A DNA stretch of 64,000 bases from Davidsoniella eucalypti (GCA_004009845.1 RMBW01000010.1:310001-374000), one strand, 5' to 3'; shown: positions 24,083-37,400, counted from the first letter of the stretch. Notes: generated from the sequence alone by a model not told the origin. Numbers and translations: made by a program.

Positions 24083-26370
24083 GGCGAAGATGAGGGTTGG
24101 AGAAAATATTGTATAGAGAGATGGATTCGGTTGGCGATATATCCGGCCAGATGGCAGTCGAGAATGGTGCTGCGCTTTGTGTAGCTTAAAAGCGTGGCAG
24201 TGGAATCGGACAGTATAGTACGTAGAGAAGACGTAGAGGGGTCGTCGATCAAAGAAGACGTCGGGAAGGATGAAGATGGCAGTCGAGCGTTTTGTTGTAG
24301 TATTTTTGTCGCTTTCTGTGTAGTTTTCACGTGCAAAAAGAAACTCCAAAAGAAAAAGAAATTCCCAAAAAAACAAAAGGGCAGATATATCAGTCGCGTA
24401 AAGAAATCAAAAGAGCTCAAGTCGGTGAGTCGGTCGAAGGCTCGTGGAAAATATCCGGTTGGGCGCGGGATGAAATTGAAGCTGCGCGAGGGGCGGGCTT
24501 TTCTTTGGGTTAACACAAACGATGCATATGACAAGGTTACAAGATGAAGGTTACAGCAAAAAGGTTGTTCATGTGAGCCAGATCGTCATCGCTTAGGCCC
24601 AACGGTGCAGTAGAAAAAGGATATTATTATTTTATTTATCGTTTTACGTCTTTATGTGGATCACGTGGATCCGACCCTAGTGGATCGTTAGACGTCAAAA
24701 AACCCTAATGGTCCTCGAAGATCCCCCATCATGGAGGTCCGAACTAAAAAAGCAAAACAGAAAAACACAGAAAACAAGAACAAATTTCGCATGGGGGAAG
24801 CAGTTGCTACTGTAAAAGGGATCGTCCGGAGTCGAAAAGGAGCTCCTAGATAAATCTCTAGACTATAAATAAAATCATCATCAATCATCATCATCAGCAT
24901 GGGGGAAGCAATAGAGAAGACAAGCAACGCTAGTCTGGCTAAACTTGTTTCTACACTGTCCACCTAGCAGGTTGGTAGAGACACAAAGGAAAAGACCATG
25001 CTCAGGGTGCGAGGAAGGTGCTCAAGGAGACAACTATCTTGAGGTCGGCGTCGGGGGATCGGGAGGGTCAAGCAGCATTACGCCAATTTTTCTTCACAGC
25101 CATCCCCCTGGTGGGTTGTTGGAAAACACAGAGGAACCCCAAAGTGTCTTCATTGTGAGGGAGCAACACAAGGAGAAGCTATCACAGGTTTGTCTTGGCA
25201 AGATCAGATGAAGTACAAAAGCACAACACAAGAAGAGCCGGAAATGTCGGGCAACTGGAACCTTCAAAGTGTTGCCCTCCGACTGTGGGTGTGAATCTCC
25301 GAGCAGCAGAGATGAGACTCGGGAGACCAACGATCGCGAAAAGTATAGAGAGAAGTGGGCGGTCGTTGGTGAGAATGACCCTCGAGAGAGGAAGAAACAG
25401 GCTCAAGGCCTCACAAAACGATGCATCATGAAATAAATCGATATATGCGAGAGAATGGAAAGCGACATTGGTGATATGTGCTGGTCGCTCTTAAAAACCC
25501 ACGACGAAGGCGAATCTTTCGTCTTTGAACAAAGGAGGCACCGTGAACTCAAAGGTACCCCCCGAGGGTTGTATGAGGGAAGGTTGGTACTACATAGCAA
25601 GCTCGGCCACAAAGCTATGGTGGGGTAAGGTTTGTTAACCCGTTTTATTGGTGGGGAAAAATGTTCCCCAGGTCTTGTTTCTGAGGGCCTTTACAAGGTG
25701 AAAAGGTAATATCCTTTACTTCTTTTCGACACATTTATGATCTCTAGAGCCTTTACTACAGCCCCTATTTACAATATCCAACCAAACGCTCTACTAACTA
25801 GTTCTCTTTGTATTCTAGTCTTTGCTACTTTTTGATCTTTGGAAAAAGCTAAGAATTACTCCTATACAATTTTTATCAAAGTTTCAGAGTTGATTGCCAA
25901 GTCAGTCAGTCATCGGCATACGAGGGTTACATCCTAGTTCCTCGGAATCGGCCAGTTCTTGATGTTGGACTTCGGCTTCAAGATATACATATACATACCT
26001 TCTTTCTGGAAATCCTTTTCAGGGCTTAACCATTTTTTGATAAAGGCATCGACTCTGCACCTGGCTGACTTGAAGATTTTAAAAAGATTTTACAATAATG
26101 AAGACACAAATGGCTCAAAAAGGTTATAAACATATTGTTCTTGACTTTCAAAAAAATTACAATTAATATATCATAGGCATCACACCCAGATGCGACAGGT
26201 TCATGATGAATGATGTCACACCCTAATCTAATCTGAATCTGATCTAGTATCATCTTATAAAGCCATTCAGACTCCAGATATGACTCAAATCTTAACAAAC
26301 CCAAGTTACATAAATCAATATATCATAAACAAACATTTTGCCGTAATCTCAGTACTTAAACATTTTGGTG
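24083..26370. other. pkr1 upstream region and a GC-richer segment of unknown nature
   Basis: 24083-24600 is the pkr1 promoter, with a purine-rich stretch at 24340-24381 and CACGTG near 24325. A second CACGTG lies at 24662-24667, inside a trio of GTGGATC copies (24656, 24665, 24680). 24930-25640 is more GC-rich than other intergenic DNA but has only short, interrupted frames on both strands. A TGGGGAA/TTCCCCA hairpin is at 25652-25670. From about 25700 the DNA becomes AT-rich towards the relic at 26371-26819. Confidence 0.55.
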
Positions 26371-26819
26371 TTATTCTAGGGTTCTAATAATACTGCTGTA
26401 GGCCTCTAGAATGGGGATATAGAGCTGGTCAGGATTGCCCTCTGGAGTTCCAAGTATGAAGTCTGCTGTATCCCCAAACAAGATCGATCTAATGGTTAGG
26501 CATAAATGTTTCACAGCACCTAATGGCTCTGGGAACCCATCCAGTATATCATTAAGTTCACCTAAAGTCATATCTACAGTCTTAAACTTAGCAATGATCT
26601 CCAGGCTTCCAACAACCCACCATCGGAGATAATCCGTATCTTTCTTCTGTTTGATATCACCAAACCCATTGTATATGTATGCACATAAAAAAATTACTAT
26701 GCCTTACTTTCTCTTCCGGTAGTCTCATAAATAGATTTCTGCTACAACCTGAAAGATTAAACAGCTTGCAAGAAAAGATCTTTATTCGCTGCCAAGATAT
26801 ACTTTAATACATTTTTCAT
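26371..26819 (-). pseudogene. broken coding relic of an unrecognised protein
   Basis: Three overlapping minus-strand frames each look protein-like over part of the segment. One (26819-26757) starts MKNVLKYILAANKDLFLQAV and hits TAA, with further in-frame stops after it. A second is open from 26803 to 26657. The third, stop-free from 26703 to a TAA at 26371, reads like a folded domain (for example DTDYLRWWVVGSLEIIAKFK, then LDGFPEPLGAVKHLCLTIRS). The handover to the third frame falls at a run of seven A/T pairs at 26687-26693, so a one-base slip could explain the break. The two earliest stops of the first frame (TAA, TAG) could derive from Gln codons by C-to-T change. It lies in AT-rich DNA. 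I do not recognise the family. An intron-containing gene or a sequencing error at the homopolymer is the alternative. Confidence 0.35.
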
Positions 26820-27075
26820 TGTATGTATCATTTAGGTACTGTTTCTAGCATCATCTTTGGGTTAGATGGATATAGACTTTAGAATCTCAAATAGTTGTGA
26901 GTGATAATAAAACGATGATTTTTATTTGATCATTGAGATTCGTAACAGAAAACCCCAAACCAGAAATAACAGACAAGCAAGATATAACAAGAAAGCAACA
27001 CAAGGCTCTTAGACTAACTATCCGTACAGTCCATTACATAATCCAAGTGAGAAGCTCATCAAAAGACAAAAGTCT

Positions 27076-27477
27076 TCAAACATCTTCCCGGAAGATTGAC
27101 CGCCGCTCAGGACTCATATTCGCCGGGTGTGGGCCTGAAGGCTGGTATGGAGATGGAGACTTTTGGCCCTGCGCTGGCTGTCTATAGGGACCCAAGCTGT
27201 GCACCGACATATTGCTCGGCTGCGCGTCATCGCCGAATGGGTTGGCCCACGACGGCTCCGGGCCGGGATATCTACTCCGCGACCGACCGCGGGGTTCATC
27301 GGCATCGGGGTCAAGGGTGGCTCTTGATACACCAGCTGCCGGTGTGGATGCCAGGCTCATGTTGTAGCTACTACCGTTAGGCTGGTAGCGAGTGTACAAT
27401 AAGGGTTTGCTTAGCCGACTATCTGAGTTGGCTATTGAGCTGAGAATCGAAAATCGGAAGCCAGCTGAATCTGACAT
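27076..27477 (-). CDS. small Pro/Ser-rich hypothetical protein
   Basis: A 133-residue frame runs from ATG (27477-27475) to the stop at 27078-27076. The C-terminal two thirds are GC-rich (DPDADEPRGRSRSRYPGPEP, then SWANPFGDDAQPSNMSVHSL, then Pro/Gln/Ser-rich to PERRSIFREDV), in clear contrast with the AT-rich DNA on both sides. That contrast is the main reason to call it coding. The first 40 residues are less convincing, and a CAG after the TACCAG codons could be an acceptor, so this may be the last exon of a longer gene whose other exons I could not find. No membrane segment, signal peptide or catalytic motif is seen. Composition suggests a disordered tail. I do not recognise the family. Confidence 0.5.
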   Translation of the reverse strand: MSDSAGFRFSILSSIANSDSRLSKPLLYTRYQPNGSSYNMSLASTPAAGVSRATLDPDADEPRGRSRSRYPGPEPSWANPFGDDAQPSNMSVHSLGPYRQPAQGQKSPSPYQPSGPHPANMSPERRSIFREDV

Positions 27478-30400
27478 TCGTCTGTTGTAGTAGTTCCTAC
27501 TTTGGGATACTCGTGTTGGCAGATCAGCCCAACACTACCAGTCTGCACTTGTTTTGAGGCCTTGATATCTGCAAATATTATATTGTTACCGTATGCTTAG
27601 TGTACTATGAATCTCAACGGCTAGTACATCTAGTTGCTTCTTTCCTTTCGTTGCTATTCAATCTGACTTGTCGGTATCGCGTAGTCTTAGATCAGCAGCA
27701 ACTAGACAAGACCCGAAAGACAATAAGCTGTCTCAGCGATCTTCACAAGAAACATTGTCGCTTAGGCATTAAACCCTGTGGTCCTCTCTACGGCCCATAC
27801 ATGCCTTCCGAGAGATTCCATTCTATGTCACATCCAACCGCTCCAGATAGTCAGGCTGAAATTCAACCATCGCCATAGACCGACCGGTGGTCCGATTATG
27901 GCTGTATTGCATCTCTTTTGGGCTCCGTGCATCAGTAGATCTCAAATTACCTATTAGTGCCCAAGTCTGCCGATATTTCTACTTGCAATTACGATACAAC
28001 GTATCCAGAGCTTGTCACATGTCTAAATGAAGTCAAATGCACTACAGAAAGGATTTTCAAAGAACCCTGAAGCTACTTATAATATATTTGTGTGACACTA
28101 GCTCACGTGAGCTGACGGTGCCTAACTTCATATAACTACAAACTTACACGACATGTCGTAGAAGCATTGTCTATGTGGAAGTGCTGTATGTTGGAGTTGG
28201 TTCATATATATATTGGCTGGCTTCTAAGTTGTTGTGAACTTAAATTTCCTAGTGACTGGCTACACTCTTGCGTATTTTGTCACATCATTGACACTGAGGA
28301 TTGCCACTCATCGAGTTAAATTTGACGCGCTATATTGCATACTTATTAGAGCTATCTTTGTATCTCTAGTTTGAGGTCTAGTTCATAGGCAGTATTGCTA
28401 CCCCCAATGCAGAACTATAGACAGAGGAAGGAGATAGACATGAAGCGCACATTGTTCAATGTAAGTAAAGCTTTTGTAATCATCTGACTTAGTAGCATGA
28501 TACGTCATCTAGAATAATTCAGAAACATCTTATCAACTTTTGCAAAGACACAACATGGCCCACCTCGACCTTTGTTGCCTCTCCTCTCAGTCATAGCTAG
28601 CTCTTCAATATCTATAAGAGCCTAACGATATTATATGATATCATACAAGAACTGATTGGCGACAGTTTCTATAAACCTCCACATAGTATTCAATAGGTCA
28701 AAAGACGACACTTACATATGTATGTACAATTCTCTACCTACAATGTCTTTGTCGGCCATCATCACACATGATTAAAGCTCCAGTTTCTTGATTTCCTAAG
28801 AGAAGTTATCCACAAATTTACCAACACCATCCTATCATTATACGTTATCATGGTGGAACCCCAATCTCAACTCACTCGAACTGTTTCTATGTGTGTACAA
28901 CCAATCGCTGGATATCATCCTCCAATATCATAACCCAAGGAGCCTTATCATAGACGTTTTGCTAGGCAGATCAAATCCCCAACTCCGCCTATCGTTGTTA
29001 AAACACATCCAAACAAAACGACGTTAGCTTATGAGGCTATGCTTAAGCATCCAAACGGCACAGACATTTTCGGTTGTTCTAAGCATTGAGTGCCAGTACA
29101 TGCAGAGCAAAAACTGGTTTTCAATGCTCAGCCCATCCCAATGTTTCTATTCCCACGCCGAGGAACAAAACATTGGAAACGCAACTGAGGGGAGGGGGCA
29201 AAAGAAACTAGAAGAAGTCCGCAGTATCCGATCGCCTTATAAGCTTGAACATGTAAAGTGTTTCTTCTTTTTTTGCTCCCCCTCCATTCCTGCCAGTTGT
29301 AACTTGCTCGTACAGTATTCGATTAAAGTTAATTCCTCCATGGGCGATCACAGATCGGTGGGCCTTGCGGTGATCCATGATTTGATGACACAGCCACACT
29401 CATCCGGCGACGACGACGATAGCGATAGCAGTAAGTCGCATTATGGTCTATGTGAGTAGTGGCATAAGTATAGTCTAGAAGAGGTAAAAACATGATCGAA
29501 CAAGTAGGCTATGCATAAGCTCTTCTTCCCTTCATAATAAAAAGGGGATAAATGGGATAATATAGCGTCGTCGTCATCACTGCATCATAAGAGACAGAAT
29601 TTGTTTCTATCTAAGCCCGTGGATCTCTCTTTTTTTTACGAATTATTAATATGCTAACTATAAGTATATGGCTGCCTAGATGAAACACAACCAGCCTCAA
29701 CCCATATATATCATATGCTCAGCTTTTTTTTGGTTTCCAAGCCCATAGTATATTATGACTACAGATATACCTACATTATACTATCGCCACTTAGCTCGTT
29801 GTAAATCATCCCCGTGGCGTAGAAGCTTCACTAATTTTGCTACAAATCAACATCTGCGAAAACTGGAAAATCTCCCGATATCATGTAACAACCTATGTAT
29901 CATGTTCCATAAACGCCTAAAACGATATCACCAACATCATCCAAGACTTCGGGAACGTGTCTAGGTCTGTAAGATCCGGATCATGGCTTAATATTGCGGA
30001 GTTCCATCAATATCACGGACAGATCCGGCGGGGTTTTCTCCGCTTCTATTCCGCGCGGCTACTTGAATCATTGACAACAACAAAGTAGTTTCATGCTATC
30101 TAGTCTACATATACTCAGACTGTTTTCGATATTATCTAGTGATGTCTAGCCCATATACATATAAATATCTCATGCACCTAATATCGCATTCTTGTATAGG
30201 AACATATTACGAGAGCATGGTACGCATGCATATATTTTAGAACTTGACACATGTTTAGATCTACGACATCGTAATATGGTCATGTGAAGAATTGTCTGGC
30301 ATCTTTGTTCCAAAAAGCGATCATGATCTTGCCTTACGAAGATCTTTTATAGTCTTGAATTATTCCGCGCGCCTCGCCGGCCACGGGATGAAAAACAGGT

Positions 30401-31546
30401 TTTTTTCTATTATTCTCTTAGGTATTCTGAAACACGTACTCTGTAACAACTACACAAAGACAAGGCATTGTGATGCTATTCTGGAACTACGTGATGTCAT
30501 CGCTATTAACTATCAGTGGCGCTTAGTTGCGTTTGGCTGTAGATATTGCTTGGCTTGTGTTGTGTGTGACTGGATCGATATATCGAGGGCTGGATAGACG
30601 TAAAAACCCTAGTGCAACCCTAAATATATGTATTAATCAACAATATCTACATAATCTAAAAAGTGTGACTGTCAGCCGACAGATAACATACGCACCACCA
30701 TTTCGGTTCTGCCGCGTGCAGGACAAAAGATTCCTTTTTTTCTTTCCCTTTTTTTTTCCTTGTCTGTCAAGCAATTTAGAATCATTGTGTTCTTATTCCC
30801 TTGTCAGGACCTTCGAAATTTGTTCTACCCGTAGCTAAAGAAACACTACAAATTTTAGAGAAAATACAGTAATCCAGCTTTGATGTAAGGGTTAATCGGC
30901 CAGACGTCTATCACTATGTGACTAAATGATAGACATGTATACATTAGAGATATTTTTCTACAAACAAAACATAAAGCGAAAGTCTGTGCTGATCCGGAAA
31001 AAAGAGTTTGGCATGAAGAAGAGAGATACAGGCAAGACACAGCAGAAACAGGGCTGGTCAGTAAAGAACGAGAGATAGAAGAAGAAGCCACTATAGTTGA
31101 GGTGACGGATCAGTTTCCGTATACTGGTGATATTTTATTCGCAACGATTCTATTCATATTTGAGCTGTTATATACACACCGCAACTATCGATATCGGCTC
31201 TTATTACTCTCTGCTATGTGCTGATATGCCGTTGATATGTACAGATATATTGTGATTCTCGGGTATCAAACTATAAATAAGCAGGATCATTTGGGGACGC
31301 CATGGTGATAATGTACAAGAATGCGTATATCGGTTAATAGCACTCGAGGTAAGCTGAGTGGTTGCCCGGAGAGTTGTCATCGAGCGAGTTTGCTACGTTT
31401 ATTGCTACGTTTACTACATAGTATGCATATCTGAATAAACGTACTAAGACCAGTATGGCTGGAATCTCGCCGATCAAGCTGAAGAAGGCTGGCTGGCCGA
31501 CTGACCAGGGGGCGTGTGAAAAAATGTCAGTGTAATAGTTTCTTTA

Positions 31547-31573
31547 TTTTTAATATTTTTAATATTTTTAATA
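31547..31573. repeat. 9-bp tandem repeat, TTTTTAATA x3
   Basis: Three perfect adjacent copies of TTTTTAATA, followed by related TTTATTATATTTTT. A simple AT-rich minisatellite. Confidence 0.85.
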
Positions 31574-34411
31574 TTTATTATATTTTTGTTTGCCTTTGCC
31601 TTTGGGAATAATCAAGCAGAAACTAGCTTCGGGCTTTCGTCGTGTTATCCCAATATCATCGTCATCAAGCATAACAGCAAAGGTCGTATTGCATGAGGCA
31701 GAAAAAAAAAAGAAAAGAAAAAAAACCCATTTCTTTTTCATCGACTTCTCCGAGATCTCATATCCAAGTACAGATATATACATATATGTACACTCCTTTA
31801 TAAAATCTCTCGGGCGAGGGATTTGTTTCCCATTTTTCTCTTTGCCCGTGGAAAAACAGAACATACCTACAGATATAAAGACGGCCATGATGGAGCGGAT
31901 AGAGAAAAAAAAGAAAATAATGGAGAGAGTCCAAGTGGAAAGTTGCCCTTCGATAGTGGCAGGCAAGGAGAACATCCACTTTCTTTTCTGCCCAGCCGGC
32001 CACTAAAGATGGGAGAGGTGAGGATAGGCCTGCTTTGATGCTACCCTGTTCGGTATCATCGAGTTACTTGACACTGTACATGTATATATCATGTCAAGAC
32101 GATATTGTTATTTGAACATACATATACACAGTATATGGTACACGACAAACTTTTCATGTCTGCTAACTTACATGTACCAGCTTTCTCCTGGAGCAATGGT
32201 CTAACTGCCACTAGTATGAAATGCTGCTGCCCCCTCATTGTTGACGAAGCCTTCTTCCCCTCTTCTTGACCAGAGCTCGAGGTTGAGACAAGTGCCACGA
32301 TGTTCCCTGTTACCCAGAAAAAAAACACAGCTAGTCGTATGCGCCTATAGATGAGGTGACAATTGGTTACTGTCACTTGAACAACTGGATACAGAAGGTG
32401 AAAGAGGGGAAAACGATGTTGAAGCGTAAAATTACGACGAGGGGAGGGGTGAGATTTCCTTATATACCAATTTTTATCTATTTAAAACATTGTGATGGAA
32501 TCGTTATTTGCGCTAGAAATACATACTACAGCTCATGACAAAAAAGAAAAGAAAAAGAGAGACGAAGAGGTTGGTCTGGCTTGACCGGCAGGCCTAATCA
32601 GCAATAAATATGCTACCTAATGCCAGTTGATATGGTATTCTATACATGGATCTAGGATGTAGACCAGAGCGGAGACCCTACTTTTAGTATCTTATTCTTG
32701 GCTATCTTGGGTATTCGATCATCATCGCCGTCGTTGTAATAATGGAAACCCTTTGCTCGTTCTCTGCCTCAATAGCCCCTCTTCTGTGGCTTAAAACAGA
32801 CTATATGCGGCGATTATATGGAGAAAGACTAGGCAGATGCAAATGTAGATGCAGAGCACAGACGCTGAAAGGCAACGCCAGGTAAAAGACAGAGAAGAAA
32901 AAAGACAACGCTATCTTTTGTTCTGCTGGACGTAGTCGTAGTCGTATTCTACCGCTATGCTACGTAGTAACGGCTTATTTCTGTATATCGACGTCTTGTT
33001 GCGGGGACGATACACTCTCCCTTTTGCTTATTTTCCAATATCGATGGATATACAACGAACTAGTGGCATGTGACCATAGTTCTGGCTATTTGTTTTACAT
33101 ATACATACCCAGGCTAGCTATTTGAACTGCAATGAGGATGTATACATCGACATATGGCCTCGTCTAGACTCCTGTGTTCTTGGGGCGTGTGAGTTGGCCT
33201 CCGTGAGGTAATATGGGCTATAAAAGAGGGGAAGGCCACTCTAGCAGGCTCGATGAAGAGCAATATCGTAGTAGACGAGACGTTGTCATGAGTCCCCATA
33301 GCCTGAGCCTATTCACGAAAAAAATGCCGGCTGTGTATATGGGTGATATAGCAATATTCGAGTGTACATCGTATATCTGCAGACTCGAACAAGTGTCCGG
33401 TATAAGCTCTTGCTCCTCGTCTTCTCATGGGGCACGGAGACTCTTGAACATGGTGACAGTTCGGCATCGGTAGCCCTTTACTCCCACAACCGGCCGATTG
33501 ACTTATGTGCGAGTGGTTCTAGAGGCCGTCATCTTCCTGGCTCACCTTCATTCCTACAAACCTATCCTCTGATGGCCCAACCCTGCGTTCTATCCAAGAC
33601 TCCTCAAGCCCTCTCTCTACATGTAGAACATGCTATCCCTCGAAACAGCGTTCGACTTTCTCCTTCATCTCCTGCTAGATGTTCCTTCATCCTCTACCAG
33701 TCAGAAAGACGTAGCGAGCTTTTCTCGTTGCTCTTTCTCAGGACTACAGGGAAGACAAAGAGAAAAATGAAGAAGAAAAGACAAGCCGATCATAAGACCA
33801 TGTGGCAGACGCTTGAACCAAGTGGGACTTTGGGATCAAAACGAAAGCTCCTGCTAGTTCCTCCTACCGGCAAAACTGATGGCTAGACAGAGGACAAACA
33901 AGAAACAGCAGTATGAGAAGCTCTGACGACAAAAGCAACAAGAAGTTGGGCTTCTCCTTCTTTGTATCAAACTATATAAGATACTCCGAGTTAGAAAGAG
34001 GGGGACCATCAAAGCAATGGGAAAGAATACTCAAGTTAGTAGCAGATAAAATGCTAGTTCCAGGAACTCCAACTTGGGAACTTTGGCTTCCGGGAAAATA
34101 AAAATAAAGACGCCGTGAAGTCAAGCAGGTTGGGTTGTTGTTTTGCATACATAGTTGTATGCTACGAAAAAAAAAAATTAAGCGGCTTCTTGCATGCAAA
34201 GCGGCCAATGAAAAGCTAGCTAGAGATCCAAGTCTGAGACCAGGCAATTTCCTGCTGCAACTCTGAACGTTTTGCCTACCTATAGAGGTAGAGAGAAAGA
34301 ATCCTGGTATACTGGTATATGGTATATTTCCCTTTATTATCACTTTTCATTACTTCTGCTCTACGTATTCTGCTATCTTATACAAGACATGTAGTTTCCT
34401 GAATTATATAC

Positions 34412-34440
34412 GCTTTATGCTATAGCATAGAGCATAAAGC
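34412..34440. repeat. inverted repeat, 10-bp perfect stem
   Basis: GCTTTATGCT (34412-34421) pairs with AGCATAAAGC (34431-34440) across nine bases. The left arm also forms a 14-bp palindrome, TATGCTATAGCATA, so two alternative hairpins are possible. Confidence 0.8.
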
Positions 34441-37400
34441 AAGGAGGACTGCAGTTTCAAATATTCTATACAAACATGCTTCTCTTTCTCCTACCTCCAT
34501 CTATTAGGTGGATGAGCAACAACGGATAGAGATACTAACGGAGTTCGTGATGATGCGGATGACATGATATTGCGGAAACCAGCGCATTTGCATTGGCTTG
34601 GGGGCAAGTACATTAGATCCTATGTGTATCCGAGGATAACAGGTCGTCGATCAATAGCTGGGTTTGGCCAGATACATAGATATAATTCATAATAAGCCGA
34701 TGGCTCTAGCGGCTACTTCTAATATACTTTGAAGATACCTGGAAATATCATCCTAGAAGTGTACCTCGTAATATATGTGTAGATGAAAAGAACATCTGTT
34801 GTAGCGACAGCCGGTCGGAAGAAAAGAGAAAGGATGTTAGTTAGGCCATGTTGATTTTGATTTCGGTATTTTCTCTCCTTGTTCTCATGTGTTTATTCTT
34901 CTTTCTCTTCTTTCCAGATGCTTGATCTACAGTTCTCCGAGGGTCTGCTTTAGGCGATATCCAGGCGAATAATCATGCAAAATAAGGACTTGCCATACAT
35001 GACTACATGTAATAATAACAAAGTATGATAAAGATAATCTAAACACGATCCCTGTATCCCTGTGTTGGGCTCACCGTTTTGTTTCCCAAGTCCAAGATAG
35101 CATCGTCATTCCTAGTATTCGTTCAGCCATTATTGGCTCTTTTTCAGCGTCACAGCGGTTGTTACTGTTGTGACAGGGAAACCGCCTACCCCTTCTTTTT
35201 GTGATATGAAGGTATATGAATATGTATGTACAAGGGCGCTTTGTAGACATGGACGATCTACAATGGACATGTATTGTACAAGTGGTATAGCGCCTAATTT
35301 GGCCAGGGTAGACACCCAGCTACTAGTTCCAGCTTCAATATACAGCTCAGCTCTATCCTTTGTGATCTTTCGGTGGCAAAATGATACTTGCACATCAGTA
35401 TTGTATATACTAAGGCGTCTCTAGTTGGCACTAGTAATATCGGCATAATACTTGGCTTCGAAACGTACTAATACGTTTACGTGTTATCATACACGTGTGT
35501 AGACACATTCTATTCTTTACGAGGGCCGGGCGATATGCAGGCTTTTCTTTCCCATTAGCGACTGGCATTGGCACGATTGACAACCATACCTTTCTGCCAC
35601 ATTACGACGCTGGAGATACTATTTGTCAAGCAAAGCAGGATATCTCCTCCCGCGGTTGTTGGTTGTCTTGCTCTTTCTTATTCTTGGGGGCTCAAAACCA
35701 GCAATATCGACAACCGTAGTTGTACACATATAACCTCCCGCATGATTTCTGACACAGACATTCTTACCGGGCCACTACATCTTGCTGAGGGATCGTCATA
35801 TTATCCTCTGCATATAGATATGTATCTGTATATGGAGGTTTCTGATCCTTTTTGGCGCTGCTACCTATCTCTAAGATAAAAGGACAAGTATAGTGTAGCG
35901 TTATAGCTTGTAGTATGCACATGTAGATGTGTTCTGATCTGTTCTATTGCTTTCCGTTCTAGACTGCTGAGTTATCGGTTTGTGGGCTATCGGCTTCGTC
36001 AGTCGACCCTGCCCACTAATTTACATAATCTACGTATCCTTGTCCAGAGAAAAGAAACATTGTGTCAAAGACTAATGAAACAGCATCCTCAGCCTAACAA
36101 AATGCCAGAGTCAGATACAAGAAGATGGAGTCACGAAGGAAGGTTCGATGCCCAAAGCCCGGGTTTCTTTACATCCTTTTTCTTACTATCTTGATATAAT
36201 TGCTTTATACTTCCGTTGGCTACAGGATCGTAGACGATTTGCACACTGCATGGGATTCAAATAAAGGCTGACAGACATGTTATCTACAAATTCAAAGAAG
36301 GAACAGAGACAAGCAAGCCCACGGGACCTCCAACTTGATATAAAACTAACAGGTCATATATCTTTCTGTTCTACCAAGTTGAAGGTGATTGGACCAGAGA
36401 AATATTAACTACTAGTATCCAACAAAATAGGACAGATAATATTTGCACAGTTACAGTCGTTGACCAAAAGAGAGAGACGTATACCAGGGTCCATGTTCTA
36501 ATTCTGTCTAGGTTGTAGAAGAAGGCCAGAAACAGAAACAGGATTGAGCTACAGAAAGAAGAAAGCATGTCTTTTCTACTCGGACGTTTCTTTTCTTCTC
36601 TGCTCCTTCATATCTCGCTCAATCACGGCTAAGTTTACTGCCTGTAGTTGAAGCGAGATAGAGCCATGGCAAGCACCAAGAGACAACAAGAGGCGAGAAG
36701 GACGATTAGAGCCTGTTTATTGTCGTTTCATCGGAGAATTGGGCTTCCGCTACAGTGAACCCCGTCGGACTAAGGCTTTGTCGGTATCATAAATACACAT
36801 ATGCATGGAGGAATGCAGTAGAAAAACCGAATGACGAGCCAATAAAAGCCTTGTATGCCGTTTTTGTGACAGATAATCTTTCAGAAACCTGCAGCCTTTT
36901 CCCTTTCAGCATCATCATGTACAATGTACGTCACCAACCAACGAGACTGCAGGTGGCTTGCGTCGAGGTGCGTTAATAAGACGTTAATAAGAATGTAAGA
37001 TTGTAGAACAATATCCTCTGAATACTGTCTATCGGTATATCAGCCATAACATGCAGGCCACGCACCAATATGGCAAAAGCCTGCAAAGTGACGCCAGACC
37101 GACTATTCTAATCTTTGCCTGTTTCTCTGATAGCTGCATCTGCTGCGGGCTTCTCCGCCCAACTATAGCCATGACGTATAACAGTACAAAGTAATTCTGC
37201 CAGCGGATCTAGCAGGCTTGATAGGTCGAAAGCCCGCCAACAAACAACCTCCGGCCAGCCAATCAGGCCCAGCCCACGAACTGTCCACAGCTCCGACACA
37301 TCGAATCAAGGTGACGGGGTCGTTTATTGTACGTACAACAGGCATATGTACATACATATAAGTGAATAGAACTGCCGATCGTCACCGACGGCAGCTTCAC

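Noticed and set aside
24080..24376. Upstream extension of pkr1 to 319 codons
   Set aside because: The extra N-terminus is low-complexity Phe/Leu from a purine/pyrimidine tract. The family start MSSFVVDLWES at 24082 is clear.
24930..25700. Solo LTR of a retrotransposon
   Set aside because: No convincing TG...CA ends with target-site duplication and no second copy in the window. Kept only as an unexplained island.
29031..29459. 142-codon plus-strand frame
   Set aside because: Mixed low-complexity content, no recognisable domain, no splice-supported extension.
33362..33886. 174-codon plus-strand frame
   Set aside because: No family resemblance, no coding-like composition and a Lys/Arg-rich low-complexity end. 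Probably chance in 35 kb of spacer.
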